DNA of 64,000 bases from Acidobacteriota bacterium (GCA_029263415.1 JAJCXN010000037.1:164288-228287); one strand, 5' to 3'; shown: positions 17,094 to 26,157, counted from the stretch's first letter. Notes: a model not told the origin generated them from the sequence alone. Made by a program: numbers and translations.

Positions 17094-18248
17094 CTAGGCG
17101 TCCGCACTCCCAACGGGGGGACCAACGTAGATTGACTCGGGTCGGATGAGACGCCCGTAATCGAGTTGCTCGAAGCAGTGTGCGATCCAGCCAACGCAGC
17201 GCCCAATTGCGAAGGTCGGTGTGAACTGGTCTTGGTTCAGGCCGATGGCGTGTAGGAGTAGGGCTGTGTAGTACTCGACGTTGGTGTCTAGGCGCCTCTC
17301 CGGCTTGCGCTCGGCTAGCACCTCAAGTGCAGTGCGCTCGACGGCGGTGGCCAAGTCGTAGAGCTCTTGGTTCTCGCCACTGCGCGCGAGCTTCACTGCG
17401 GCTGCGGCTAGGACGTCCGCGCGCGGGTCTCGCACTTTGTAGACCCGATGGCCGAACCCCATGAGTCGCTCGCCGCGATCGAGCTTGGCCTCCAGAAAGG
17501 AGCGCGCGCGGCTAGGCTCCGCGATCTCGAACACCATGTCAAGCGCTGGTCCTGGAGCGCCGCCGTGCAGCGGTCCCTTGAGGGCGCCGAGCGCTCCGGT
17601 AACCGCAGATATGAGATCCGACTCCGTGGAGATGATTACTCGGGCGGTGAAGGTGGATGCATTCATCCCGTGGTCCGACACTGTGTTGAGGTACGTCTCA
17701 AGCGCCCGGGTCCGAGCGGGGCTGGGGGAGCGGCCTGCTAGTGGATCGCTGGAGAGCTGGTGGAGAAAATCTGCAGCGAGCCCAGGCTCATTGCTGGGGC
17801 CACCGGCCGTCCTGCCGCACGAGAAATGGTGGTGGCTGGCAACAATGGTGGGGAGCTTTGCTAGCAGTCTCAAGGCAGACTCCGTTCGCTCGGTAGATGT
17901 CGGCGACTCTGTGCCACTGGCGAGAGAGGCCACGGCCATGCGCAAAGCATCCATCGGGTCTGCATCACGGTTGGCTTCGAGCAGATCGAGCGTCGCTGGC
18001 GGTAGCGTGCGGTGGCCGGCCATCCTCGAGGCAACATCTGTGGTCTCCAAGAAGAGTTCGATCAGCTCTTCAAACGACGCCGAGGGGGCCAAGCTGTCAA
18101 CGCGATGCCCCTTCAGCACTAACTCGCCCCCTGCGCCATCCACATGCGAGAGCGCGGTGCTGGCCGCCACGACCCCGGCGAGGCCGTCGCAGGAGGGCTG
18201 TTGTGGTCTTCCGTTACTTTCGATTGGCTGGCTCGCTTTCATGGTCAT
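17094..18248 (-). CDS. citrate synthase / 2-methylcitrate synthase family
   Basis: About 384 aa from the ATG at 18248 (MTMKAS); the frame is open 89 codons further upstream but that region is the divergent promoter and is not conserved. Catalytic His in GALKGPLHGGAP and in GFGHRVYKVRDPRA are present. The third catalytic position falls in NVEYYTALLLHAIG, where the usual Asp is Glu, as in a paralogous clade of citrate synthases. It ends with the typical GRCVGWIAHCFEQ and RLIRPESIYVGP. Condenses acetyl-CoA (or propionyl-CoA) with oxaloacetate. Its partner gene transcribed away from it is a second, DNA-binding, citrate-synthase-like protein. Confidence 0.88.
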   Translation of the reverse strand: MTMKASQPIESNGRPQQPSCDGLAGVVAASTALSHVDGAGGELVLKGHRVDSLAPSASFEELIELFLETTDVASRMAGHRTLPPATLDLLEANRDADPMDALRMAVASLASGTESPTSTERTESALRLLAKLPTIVASHHHFSCGRTAGGPSNEPGLAADFLHQLSSDPLAGRSPSPARTRALETYLNTVSDHGMNASTFTARVIISTESDLISAVTGALGALKGPLHGGAPGPALDMVFEIAEPSRARSFLEAKLDRGERLMGFGHRVYKVRDPRADVLAAAAVKLARSGENQELYDLATAVERTALEVLAERKPERRLDTNVEYYTALLLHAIGLNQDQFTPTFAIGRCVGWIAHCFEQLDYGRLIRPESIYVGPPVGSADA

Positions 18249-18342
18249 GGCGTTGATGTTCCTCCGTTGCTGGGTTGTTTCTCGACTGGGATGAGTTTGA
18301 GGGCTGGAGTCCCTGGAGGTCGATCTTGAGCGTGAGGTGATA

Positions 18343-18372
18343 CATTGATCAAGGTTGATTCTGTAATCAATG
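18343..18372. promoter_or_regulatory. candidate operator with nested palindromes
   Basis: In the 144-bp gap between the divergent citrate synthase genes, two perfect inverted repeats sit side by side: TTGATCAA (18345-18352) and TTGATT-N4-AATCAA (18355-18370). A longer CATTGAT...ATCAATG pair (18343-18349 and 18366-18372) encloses both. They are 20 bp upstream of the ATG at 18393 and ~95 bp upstream of the other start, a plausible site for autoregulation by the HTH-carrying protein. Confidence 0.5.
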
Positions 18373-18392
18373 TGGGCAAACAGGAACGTGCA

Positions 18393-19664
18393 ATGAGCGT
18401 CGATGAGAACAGGGGTGTCGCCAACGGGGACTACTGCACAGCGGTCGAAGCTGCACGGACACTCGGAGTCAAGTTGCCAACGCTCTATGCCTATGTCAGC
18501 CGGGGGCAGTTGCATTCGGTGTCACTTCAGGGGAGTCGCCGTCGCGGCTACCTTCGGGCTGAAGTTGCCGCTTTGGGTCAGCGCCGAAAGCAAACCCGGA
18601 CCGCAGACTCAGCGGCACGTTCGGCGCTCGACTGGGGCCTCCCGGTGCTCGACACTGAACTGACGCTGATCGCGGACGGCAAGCTCTACTACCGCGGACT
18701 CGACGCCACCGAGCTGGCGACCACCAGTTCGCTCGAGCGCGTCGCTGCTCTCTTGTGGTTGGGGGATCAAGACCGCGAAGCGGAGCTATTTGGGGAAGCA
18801 CTTGAGCCGGTACCGAAGGCTTGGGTTGAGGCGACTTCAATCGCTGAGTCTGCTCATCCGAGCTCGAGCTTGTTGCTCGCTGTCCAGCTCTCCGAGATGA
18901 CTGATCCCTTGGCCGGCGCCTTGACCGAGGAAGCGATGGTGGTTGCCGGAGCTCGGATTGTGCGCGCGCTGGTCGCAGCGGTGGCTCGCCTAAAGCGGAG
19001 GAGGCGGGGCCCTCTGGTTGAGATCCTTTCCAAGGAGTGGTGCCGCAGGCGTTCCGATTTGATGGTCCCCCTCAACACCGCGCTGGTGCTGTGCGCTGAT
19101 CACGAGCTGAATGTGTCTTCGTTTACCGCGAGGTGCATCGCATCTTCCGGAGCAGGTCCTTATGAGGCAGTGTGTGGAGGGCTGTGCGCTCTGCGTGGGT
19201 ATCGCCACGGTGGGCATTCAGATCGAGTGGAGGCGCTCTTTCGCGAAGTGGGGATCGCTTCGGGGAGGCGGGCTCCGACCCGCGAGCAAGTACGACGACG
19301 ACTGAGTGCACGCATCCAACGCGGTGAACGCCTACCCGGTCTTGGCCACAATCTGTATCCGAATGGCGACCCGAGGTACGGGGCCATCCTTCGGTCTCTG
19401 GAGCAAGCCCAGCCGAATTCGCCGTTGGTTCGAGGTATGCGGCGCGTCGCAGAGGAGGGCCGGCGCCTGACCGGACAGCACCCGACGCTCGACTTGGGGT
19501 TGGCGGCTGTCGCAGCGACATCCGGTCTACCCTTGGGATCGGCGTGGACGATCTTTGCCTTGGGCCGCAGCGTCGGCTGGATCGCTCATGCTCTCGAAGA
19601 GCGGCGCCGCAGCAAACTGATTCGGCCGCGAGCTCGGTACATTGGGCCCGCTGTTGGGGCGTAG
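18393..19664 (+). CDS. citrate synthase-like protein with N-terminal HTH DNA-binding domain
   Basis: 423 aa from the ATG at 18393 (AGGAA upstream); a TTG 16 codons earlier would overlap the operator. Residues ~12-60 (YCTAVEAARTLGVKLPTLYAYV...GYLRAEVAAL) are an excisionase/MerR-like helix-turn-helix. The rest is a citrate synthase fold: LPVLDTELTLIADGKLYYRGLDATELA, GLCALRGYRHGGHSD, GLGHNLYPNGDPRY and a final GRSVGWIAHALEE-RRRSKLIRPRARYIGP. The two His motifs are present, but the third catalytic Asp region (LDLGLAAVAATSGL) lacks the acidic residue. It may therefore sense acyl-CoA or citrate rather than catalyse. Divergent from an intact citrate synthase; probably its regulator. Confidence 0.85.
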   Translation: MSVDENRGVANGDYCTAVEAARTLGVKLPTLYAYVSRGQLHSVSLQGSRRRGYLRAEVAALGQRRKQTRTADSAARSALDWGLPVLDTELTLIADGKLYYRGLDATELATTSSLERVAALLWLGDQDREAELFGEALEPVPKAWVEATSIAESAHPSSSLLLAVQLSEMTDPLAGALTEEAMVVAGARIVRALVAAVARLKRRRRGPLVEILSKEWCRRRSDLMVPLNTALVLCADHELNVSSFTARCIASSGAGPYEAVCGGLCALRGYRHGGHSDRVEALFREVGIASGRRAPTREQVRRRLSARIQRGERLPGLGHNLYPNGDPRYGAILRSLEQAQPNSPLVRGMRRVAEEGRRLTGQHPTLDLGLAAVAATSGLPLGSAWTIFALGRSVGWIAHALEERRRSKLIRPRARYIGPAVGA

Positions 19665-19705
19665 CCCGTTTGGATGTTCATTGTCCGCCCTTAAGGTGAG
19701 CTCCT

Positions 19706-20200
19706 CTAGTTTTGGTGCCTCTCGTCGAGTCCCAGTCGCCGCCAGGACAGCACGCTTGGACCACTCGCGCCGCGCGTGACCCATAGTTCGCTCACCGCGC
19801 TGGCAGCGCCGAGCTTCGCAGTGGCACGGATCTGAGATCGGCTAGGCGACTCCTCGCGGACGTTGCTTTGAATTGTTCCGGCCGCAAACTCTCGTTCCTC
19901 GACGCCACCGAAATCTCGGTCGAGATCAAGGGAGGCCAGCGTCTCAGCGATCACCGAGTCATTCATCGAACGCAGGTCGAGCTGTTGACGGCTGCGCAGC
20001 TGCTGTCGCTGTTCGTGGAACACCAAGGAGAAGACCAGGGTTGCGGCAGTAGCCAGTATCAAGAGGGTGAACAGGGTGGTGAGCAGCACGTGACCGTCTT
20101 GGACCCTTGGCCCTGGCCTGTGCCTTTGCCTTTGCCTTGAGGAGCCACGCACGGCACTCAGCATCTGGTAGCACCTCGGTGGCCTGCTGTTCACTACCAC
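19706..20200 (-). CDS. PilX-like type IV pilus assembly component
   Basis: 164 aa. Basic N-terminus followed by GHVLLTTLFTLLILATAATLVFSLVFHEQ (~36-65), the TM/N-terminal helix seen in PilX-type minor pilins, which usually lack a classical prepilin peptidase site. Then a short coiled region (RQQLRSRQQLDLRSMNDSVIAETLAS) and a small C-terminal domain. Overlaps the 3' end of the PilW-like gene by 7 bp, third in the V-W-X order typical of minor-pilin operons. Function assigned by position and topology, not by conserved residues. Confidence 0.65.
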   Translation of the reverse strand: MVVNSRPPRCYQMLSAVRGSSRQRQRHRPGPRVQDGHVLLTTLFTLLILATAATLVFSLVFHEQRQQLRSRQQLDLRSMNDSVIAETLASLDLDRDFGGVEEREFAAGTIQSNVREESPSRSQIRATAKLGAASAVSELWVTRGASGPSVLSWRRLGLDERHQN

Positions 20201-20781
20201 GCCCTCGTTGAGCGCGCTCGTGACGTCAAGACGAGGCGCTTGACCGGTCGTCGATTGTTGAACAAGCCAGTCTCGACCTTGGAGACCACGGCGCTATTGG
20301 CACTCGAGATGGTGTTCAGAGCGCCCCGCGCTTGCCACTCGATGCGTACCGTGGGCGTGCCATCCGAGAGCCACCGAAAGCTGTCGAGCGGCGCTAACCG
20401 CTGGGTTTCGATCTCGGGGTCTTCAACGTCGGTAGCCAGGGATGAGCGCACCAAGAAACCCTCGTGGAGGGCGTAGGTGATGATCGCGTCACGATGCCGC
20501 AGTAGAAGAGGCTCGGTAGACCACTCGAGATCGAGGCTCTGCGCGACCGCCCGACTGAGTGACACGTCGTTGCGCAGTCGAGCCTCGGAGAGCTCGACGC
20601 CGGTGCGGGTGATCGCTGGAATGGACGCCGCCGAGAGTCGATATGACTGCAGGAGAATCTGGCTGACCAAAGCCAAGATCGCACTAATGATCAAGGTGGT
20701 GACGATCAACTCGAGCAAGCTGAAGCCAGCCCCCGAATGCCCGTTGCAGCGGATGTGTACCCGTCGACTGCAACCGTTCAC
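20194..20781 (-). CDS. prepilin-type minor pilin, PilW/GspJ-like
   Basis: 195 aa. Type III signal: GAGFSLLELIVTTLIISAILALVSQILLQSY, i.e. the Gly-Phe prepilin peptidase (PilD) cleavage site with Glu+5 in LLELIV, followed by the hydrophobic assembly helix. The C-terminal part is a beta-rich headgroup (TVRIEWQARGALNTISSANS). Predicted minor pilin or pseudopilin that primes type IV pilus or type II secretion pseudopilus assembly. GTG start overlapping the PilV-like stop by 4 bp (GTGA). Confidence 0.85.
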   Translation of the reverse strand: MNGCSRRVHIRCNGHSGAGFSLLELIVTTLIISAILALVSQILLQSYRLSAASIPAITRTGVELSEARLRNDVSLSRAVAQSLDLEWSTEPLLLRHRDAIITYALHEGFLVRSSLATDVEDPEIETQRLAPLDSFRWLSDGTPTVRIEWQARGALNTISSANSAVVSKVETGLFNNRRPVKRLVLTSRARSTRAW

Positions 20782-21260
20782 AACGACGACTCGGTAGCGA
20801 GCAGGGCACTTAGGCCGGGCTCAAAGAAGCGAGTGGTCAAGGTGCGTACTCGAGTAAATCGGCCTCGTCGCCCGGTCGCCTTGAACTCGACCTCGAAGAG
20901 GTCGCTGAACTCGGTCACTTCCACTTGGGCGCTAAGGCTCGGAATCACGGCGCCTTCGCTCGTTCTTGGTGCGTTCTCTGCGCCGGTATCCGCCTCAGGC
21001 AAAGAGAGCACGCGAAACGTGGTCCCCTCGATGGTGGCGGTTTGCAGTCGGGTCAGCTTTTCTAGGTCAATGACGCGAGCGCGCATGGCTTCGTGTAACT
21101 GGTCTAGTTGCTCGTCCAGTTGAGACTGAAGCGCGACTAGTTCAAGCGCGGCTCGTCCACTAATGATGGCGCCGAGCCCGATTCCTAGTCCCATAGCCAG
21201 AATAAGCAACGCAACCAAGCACTCGATCATCGTGAAGCCGTTGGATCTCGTGTTGTGCAT
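20778..21260 (-). CDS. prepilin-type minor pilin, PilV/GspI-like
   Basis: 160 aa. NGFTMIECLVALLILAMGLGIGLGAIISGRAALE at residues ~7-40 is a prepilin peptidase site (G-F, Glu+5) plus assembly helix; the sequence IECLVALLILAMG is close to the PilV/GspI pattern. A long amphipathic helix (LQSQLDEQLDQLHEAMRARVIDLEKL) and a beta headgroup follow. First gene of a three-gene minor-pilin operon, with overlapping reading frames. The 141-bp leader upstream holds short 14-bp repeats. Confidence 0.85.
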   Translation of the reverse strand: MHNTRSNGFTMIECLVALLILAMGLGIGLGAIISGRAALELVALQSQLDEQLDQLHEAMRARVIDLEKLTRLQTATIEGTTFRVLSLPEADTGAENAPRTSEGAVIPSLSAQVEVTEFSDLFEVEFKATGRRGRFTRVRTLTTRFFEPGLSALLATESSL

Positions 21261-21342
21261 GAGAGGCTCTCTGCTCTACTGAATTGGCTATGGGTTGACT
21301 TGGGCCTAGCTCTCGAAACAGTACCGGACTTGGTCAGTGCCC

Positions 21343-21384
21343 GCGTGTTCAGTGCCGCGTGTTCAGCGCCGACTGTTCAGCGCC
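21343..21384. repeat. three imperfect 14-bp direct repeats
   Basis: Units 21343-21356, 21357-21370 and 21371-21384 share TGTTCAGYGCC and differ at a few bases. They lie just downstream of the SH3b gene stop (minus strand) and upstream of the PilV-like start. They are outside coding sequence; meaning unknown. Confidence 0.8.
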
Positions 21385-21401
21385 GACTGGGCTGCGTCAG
21401 C

Positions 21402-23426
21402 CTACGGTGCTGCTGACGTCTCAGCGATGATCAGCCAATTGTCGCCTGAATCCAATGAGAACGTCAGCGTCTTCTGGACCCGATCAGAGAAGGCGGTCGA
21501 ACTGTAGCCCTGTAGGAAACTGGCGGTCGCGCGGCCTTCACCTAGGTCTTGAATGCGAAGCGGCCCCAGGCTTATCTGGACGGTGCCGCGTGCTCGCAAC
21601 CGCTGCGTTCGGCGTTGCTTCCAAACGTTGAGAGTCATTCCTTCAGGCAAGAAACGGGGTGAGTACGCGGCGAGGTACTCGGTCACGTTCCCCCTTGACC
21701 AAGCCGCTCGCCACCGCTCGACCGCTCCAGGGAGCGTCGTGATTGGGTTTGCGGCACCCTCTATTCGAGCCGGAGTGCTGGCGACCCTGGCCGGTCTGGT
21801 CGGGGTGGTGGTGCTGGTCTCTTCGGCCGGTGCGAACCCGCCCGGCGATCCTTGCCCATTGCCCGCGATTGACTCCTCTGCCGAGAGGGGAAGCGGCGCG
21901 AGAGGCGGAGCGTTTGACGGGTCTTCGACCTCGCGAGCCGGCAAAGAGTCCCTAGAACCGGCCTGACTTAGCGCACCACGGAGTTCGCCGTTCTCGGTCT
22001 GCAAGGATCGCAGAGTGACGTTCGCTCCTTCGATATCGATCTGAGCCGCGTTGAGCTCTTCCGCTACCCGCACCAACTGCGCTTCGAGCTCACGATTCCG
22101 AGCAGTGAGAGTGTCGCGGTTCTGTGCCAAGGCCTGCAGCCGGCTCTCCATCTGCTCGTGTTGCCTGCTGAGCGCGTCGACTTGCTTTCGCAGTCGACGT
22201 TCCTCGCTTCGGTTGCGCTTCTCTTTGCTTGCGTTGAGTTCACGCTCGAGTTCAGCGATTCTGAGTTGGTCGGCCGTTTGATCCTGGGTTTGAGCAGTCT
22301 GTTCGTTCAGAGCCTGTTGCCTAGCGGTAGCCACCGCTGTTGCAAGCGCTTGAGCCGCTTGCTTGCGTTCAGCCTCGATCGCGGTCGCCAGTACTCGTGA
22401 TGCCTGCTCTCGATCGCTTTGCAGGCCGTTGTTGGTCTTCTGCAGCTCTTCGATCTGCCGGCGTTGGGTTTTGAGATCTGACCGCATCTGGCGCACTTGC
22501 GATTTGCTCTTGCTGTCCGACTGTAGGGCTTCGATTTCTGCCTCGAGGTTGGCAGTGAACTCTGTAGCCTCGTTCAATTCTCCGGCTAGATCGTCGATCG
22601 TCTCAAGCAACGACGCTGCTCGTTGAGTCTGGGCTTGTTGATCGTGCTGGTCCGATTGCAACAGCCGGAGCCGGGCCTGGCTCTCAGCAAGCTCTTGCGC
22701 GAGTCGGGAGTTCTCGACGATGAGTGGGTCGCTCGCGGGGTGTGCGACAGGGTCTGGTCGGCTCCGAGCAGGAGCGATGGTGCTGTTTGCGGGCTGCGCG
22801 ACGGCTGCTGCCTGAGAGCCTTCGGTGACGTCTTGTGCTAGTGGACTGATGTACTCGGCTGCGACCCAACCGCGGAGTTCCTCCGACTCAACACGCAACC
22901 AGCCCTCGAGTGACTCGACCACCGTGAGTTCGCGCCGAGGCGGAAGAAAGGCGAGACGCTGTGCAGCCAAGCTTGGCCCTGCTCGCAGGTTCAAGGTTGA
23001 GGTGGTTCGACCGCGGTAGGGTGCAGTCGGTTGCGCTGCCAGCTGTTGAGTATCGACGCTCCTGGCTGGCGTTAGTTGGACGTATTCAGCGCTCACCCAG
23101 CCGGTGGTGTTGCCTGAGGCGATTCGAAACCAGCCGGAGCGAGTATCTTGGATACTCAGCGGGCTTCCCGGAGGAAGCCTCGCGATAACCTGGGTGTTGA
23201 GGCCGGGTCCCGAACGCACGTTGAGCCTGGCCGTCGCCACTGCCGAGAACGGCACTGTTTGAGGTTCGGTCGCGGTGGTGACCTGAGCTAGCCCAGTGCT
23301 GGGAACCACCACGGTCCCCCATACGAGCGCTATCGCAAGAGTGGTTGTCACCAGGCCTACAGAGGAGCCCCAGCGCGCCGAGGTGCTGAGATAGTTAGGA
23401 AACGGCTGATCAGCTGGGCTGCTCAT
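21402..23426 (-). CDS. SH3b/coiled-coil envelope protein with Cds6-like C-terminal domain
   Basis: 674 aa. An N-terminal TM or uncleaved signal (SSVGLVTTTLAIALVWGTVVV, ~20-40) is followed by two bacterial SH3 domains: ATARLNVRSGPGLNTQVIARL...GWVSAEYVQL (~63-115) and TSTLNLRAGPSLAAQRLAFL...GWVAAEYISPL (~140-195). A long Gln/Glu/Arg coiled coil (~240-480) follows, then a Pro/Ser-rich linker. The C-terminal ~110 residues read ERWRAAWSRGNVTEYLAAYSPRF...MTLNVWKQRRTQRL, the NTF2-like domain found at the C-terminus of Cds6/L,D-transpeptidase-associated proteins. Probably a cell-wall-interacting periplasmic scaffold; its position next to minor pilins may link it to pilus assembly (inference). Confidence 0.8.
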   Translation of the reverse strand: MSSPADQPFPNYLSTSARWGSSVGLVTTTLAIALVWGTVVVPSTGLAQVTTATEPQTVPFSAVATARLNVRSGPGLNTQVIARLPPGSPLSIQDTRSGWFRIASGNTTGWVSAEYVQLTPARSVDTQQLAAQPTAPYRGRTTSTLNLRAGPSLAAQRLAFLPPRRELTVVESLEGWLRVESEELRGWVAAEYISPLAQDVTEGSQAAAVAQPANSTIAPARSRPDPVAHPASDPLIVENSRLAQELAESQARLRLLQSDQHDQQAQTQRAASLLETIDDLAGELNEATEFTANLEAEIEALQSDSKSKSQVRQMRSDLKTQRRQIEELQKTNNGLQSDREQASRVLATAIEAERKQAAQALATAVATARQQALNEQTAQTQDQTADQLRIAELERELNASKEKRNRSEERRLRKQVDALSRQHEQMESRLQALAQNRDTLTARNRELEAQLVRVAEELNAAQIDIEGANVTLRSLQTENGELRGALSQAGSRDSLPAREVEDPSNAPPLAPLPLSAEESIAGNGQGSPGGFAPAEETSTTTPTRPARVASTPARIEGAANPITTLPGAVERWRAAWSRGNVTEYLAAYSPRFLPEGMTLNVWKQRRTQRLRARGTVQISLGPLRIQDLGEGRATASFLQGYSSTAFSDRVQKTLTFSLDSGDNWLIIAETSAAP

Positions 23427-23468
23427 GAAGGTGCTTCCATCAAATGGTACACAGGTGCTTGCGGTGAC

Positions 23469-24053
23469 CTACTCCGAGAGACGAGTGACTGCGTTGTGAA
23501 GATACCTGATGATGGTCTCGGTGTCTGAATCCGCAGTCAACAGATTCCGCCAGCTCCGTGGCAAAAACTTTTCCTCGTTCATGCGCTCGAGGATGGTGAT
23601 CAGTCCGTCGAAATAGCCGTCGACGTTCAGCAGCGCAATCGGTTTCGGGTCGAACCCGAGCTGAGTCGCCGTCATCACCTCGAACAACTCGTCCAGCGTG
23701 CCGATTCCTCCAGGCAGGACGAGGTAGCAGTCACTGAGTTCTGCCATCAGTTGTTTGCGTTCGTACATCGAGTCCACCAGGTGCAGCTCGGTCAGGCCGT
23801 GGTGGCTAACCTCGCGTTGGTCCAAGGCCCGGGGAATGATGCCGATCACTTCGCCGTTGGCGGCGAGGCCGGCATCGGCGGTGGCGCCCATGAGGCCAAC
23901 ATGGCCTCCGCCGTAGACGATGCCAAACCCGGCTTCGACCAGGGCAGTGGTGGTTGCTTCGGCGGCTGCCTTGTAGCTGGGTTTGGTGCCGAACTGAGAA
24001 CCGCAGAAAACGCAGCAACGGTAGCTGGGCGGGGTGTCTTGCGTCGTAGGCAT
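23469..24053 (-). CDS. LOG-family nucleoside monophosphate phosphoribohydrolase
   Basis: 194 aa, Rossmann-like lysine-decarboxylase-fold family (TIGR00730). Nucleotide-binding start CVFCGSQFGTKPSYKAAA, then FGIVYGGGHVGLMGATADAGLAANGEVIGIIPRAL, and the hallmark PGGIGTLDELFEVMTATQLG (~110). The Glu and Arg residues cleave AMP or cytokinin-riboside 5'-monophosphate to the base plus ribose 5-phosphate. In bacteria without plant contact, it likely acts as a nucleotide-salvage enzyme. ATG at 24053. The first ~40 bp downstream of the stop lead to the SH3b gene, so the two may be cotranscribed. Confidence 0.93.
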   Translation of the reverse strand: MPTTQDTPPSYRCCVFCGSQFGTKPSYKAAAEATTTALVEAGFGIVYGGGHVGLMGATADAGLAANGEVIGIIPRALDQREVSHHGLTELHLVDSMYERKQLMAELSDCYLVLPGGIGTLDELFEVMTATQLGFDPKPIALLNVDGYFDGLITILERMNEEKFLPRSWRNLLTADSDTETIIRYLHNAVTRLSE

Positions 24054-24186
24054 TCAGTGATCCTCAAGGGTTATGAAGCGAGGCCGCAGCCTGGTTCAAG
24101 GAGCGCGCAGCGTAGCAGTCCCGAGCAGCTAGACTCTGGGTTCAGAACATCAATACAGCATCTCGGCACAACCTGTGGAGCAAGCC

Positions 24187-26157
24187 ATGAAAGTCAACAG
24201 TCCTGCTCGGTCGCTAACGCCACGAATTCAGCGCTTGGCCCGGCCCTCGGTCGAGCACTCGACCTGGCACAGATGCTCTGTGCTCGTGCTGGCAGTTGGT
24301 CTGTTTGCGATCGTCGGCGCTGACGCTTTGACCGCACAGAGGACTCGCAAGCCGGTGTTACATGGCAAGCACTGGGTAGCGATCACGGGCAAACCGCTAG
24401 GCGCGACTGCCGGAGCAGCCGCGTTTCACGCCGGCGGTAATGCGGTCGATGCCGCCTGTGCCATGTTGGCTGCGACCTCGACCATGTGGGACACCCTAGG
24501 ATGGGGTGGCGAGACTCAGGCATTGATTTATAACCCGAACACCAAGAAGGTCGTCGGTATCAACGCGCTGGGTATTGCCCCTACGGGAGCGACGGTGGAG
24601 TTCTTCAAGGAGAAGGGGTTCATCTATCCGCCGGAGTTTGGGCCTCTTGCCTCGGTCACGCCTGGCACTCCGGGTGGTCTGATGATCATGCTGGCCGAGT
24701 ACGGCAAGCTGAGCCTGGCGCAGGTCTTAGGACCGGCCATCGAGATGGCTGACGGGTACGCCATCGAAGAATCCCAAGCCAACAACATGGAACGGCGGCG
24801 TGAGATGTTGGCGTCGTGGCCCTACTCGAAGAAGGTGTTCTTGCCCCACTTTGACGAAAGCGATCCCTCCAAGCGGGCAGCGCCGGTTGGGGGAGAGATC
24901 TTTCGCCAACCGGACCTCGCTCGCACCTTGCGAAAGCTGGTCGAGGCAGAACGCAAAGCTATAGCGGCGGGACAGTCACGAGAGCAGGCGATCTTGGCCG
25001 CGTACGAGCGCTTCTATCGTGGCGACATCGCTCAAGAGATCGTTCGAAGCATGCAAGAGCAGGGTGGCTTGATCACCATGGATGACCTCGATCGTTGGAA
25101 GGTCTACCTCGAAGAACCGGTGATGAGCAGTTACAAGGGCATCGACGTCTACAAGCTGACGAGCTGGACTCAAGGGCCGGTGATGCTGCAAACGTTGAAC
25201 ATCCTCGAGAACGTGCCCAACATCAAGGACATGGGCTACAACAGCGCTCGCTATTTGCACACGGTTTACCAGGCGCAGAACCTGGCGTTCGCCGATCGGG
25301 ACTTCTACTACGGCGATCCGTACACCGATCCCGCTGAACCCATGGAGGGCCTGCTGTCCAAGGCCTACGCCAGCAGTCGCTACGAAACCATCGACTGGGA
25401 GAAGAACAATCCCGACACCAAGCCGGGCAACCCATACGACTTTCAAGAAGGCGAGCATCCGTATCCTGAGCTGTGGAAGCAGTGGACTCCGATTCCGCCC
25501 GAAGCTGAAGGCGCTGGTGAAGACGGATTCCAGGTGGCCCAGACCTTCTCAATGACTGATGAAGAGGCGTTCTGGGCGGGCACGACATCCATCCAAGCAG
25601 CCGACAAAGAAGGATGGGTGGTCTCGATCACTCCGAGCGGTGGCTGGATCCCGGCAGTGATTGCTGGTTCCACCGGGGTCGGCATGAGCCAGCGCATGCA
25701 GAGCTTCGTATTGGATGAGCGGCTGAACCCCTACAACCTGGTTGCTCCGGGCAAACGACCACGGGCGACGCTGACACCCGGCATGGCGTTGAAAGACGGC
25801 ACCCCCTACCTCTCTTTCTCAGTCCAAGGTGGAGACACTCAGGATCAGAACCTGGTGCAATGGTTCTTGAACGTGGTGGAATTCGGCATGAACGCGCAGC
25901 AGGCTGCCGAGGCGGCGAACCTGACCAGCTATCAAATGCAGAGTAGTTTCGGTGCTCACAAGGCTGAACCCGGGCGGATCGTGGTGCGCGAGGATGTCCC
26001 CGAATGGGTCATCGCTGATCTGAGGCGTCGCGGCTATCGAGTGGGGACGCAACGACGTACCTCCGGCCCGATCACGGCGATCGTCTTTGATTCGAAACAC
26101 GGAACCATGTGGGGCGCAGCCTCTGACTTCGGCGAGGACTACGGCATCGCTTGGTAG
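24187..26157 (+). CDS. gamma-glutamyltranspeptidase family protein
   Basis: 656 aa from the ATG at 24187 (GGAG 6 nt upstream). Signal sequence with hydrophobic core CSVLVLAVGLFAIVGADALTA. Large-subunit motif AAAFHAGGNAVDAACAM (~80) and the small-subunit autoprocessing site GTTSIQAADKEGWVVSITPSG, with nucleophilic Thr466 (canonical TTHYSVVDKDG...). A heterodimeric N-terminal-nucleophile hydrolase is expected in the periplasm, cutting glutathione or gamma-glutamyl amides. Some relatives act on other amides, so the substrate is not fixed. About 100 bp upstream of a secreted M28 peptidase on the same strand, consistent with a shared peptide-scavenging role. Confidence 0.88.
   Translation: MKVNSPARSLTPRIQRLARPSVEHSTWHRCSVLVLAVGLFAIVGADALTAQRTRKPVLHGKHWVAITGKPLGATAGAAAFHAGGNAVDAACAMLAATSTMWDTLGWGGETQALIYNPNTKKVVGINALGIAPTGATVEFFKEKGFIYPPEFGPLASVTPGTPGGLMIMLAEYGKLSLAQVLGPAIEMADGYAIEESQANNMERRREMLASWPYSKKVFLPHFDESDPSKRAAPVGGEIFRQPDLARTLRKLVEAERKAIAAGQSREQAILAAYERFYRGDIAQEIVRSMQEQGGLITMDDLDRWKVYLEEPVMSSYKGIDVYKLTSWTQGPVMLQTLNILENVPNIKDMGYNSARYLHTVYQAQNLAFADRDFYYGDPYTDPAEPMEGLLSKAYASSRYETIDWEKNNPDTKPGNPYDFQEGEHPYPELWKQWTPIPPEAEGAGEDGFQVAQTFSMTDEEAFWAGTTSIQAADKEGWVVSITPSGGWIPAVIAGSTGVGMSQRMQSFVLDERLNPYNLVAPGKRPRATLTPGMALKDGTPYLSFSVQGGDTQDQNLVQWFLNVVEFGMNAQQAAEAANLTSYQMQSSFGAHKAEPGRIVVREDVPEWVIADLRRRGYRVGTQRRTSGPITAIVFDSKHGTMWGAASDFGEDYGIAW

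Noticed and set aside
18249..18515. N-terminal extension of the citrate synthase
   Set aside because: The extra 89 codons have no similarity to the family and lie in the divergent promoter; the ATG at 18248 has a suitable GGAGG upstream.
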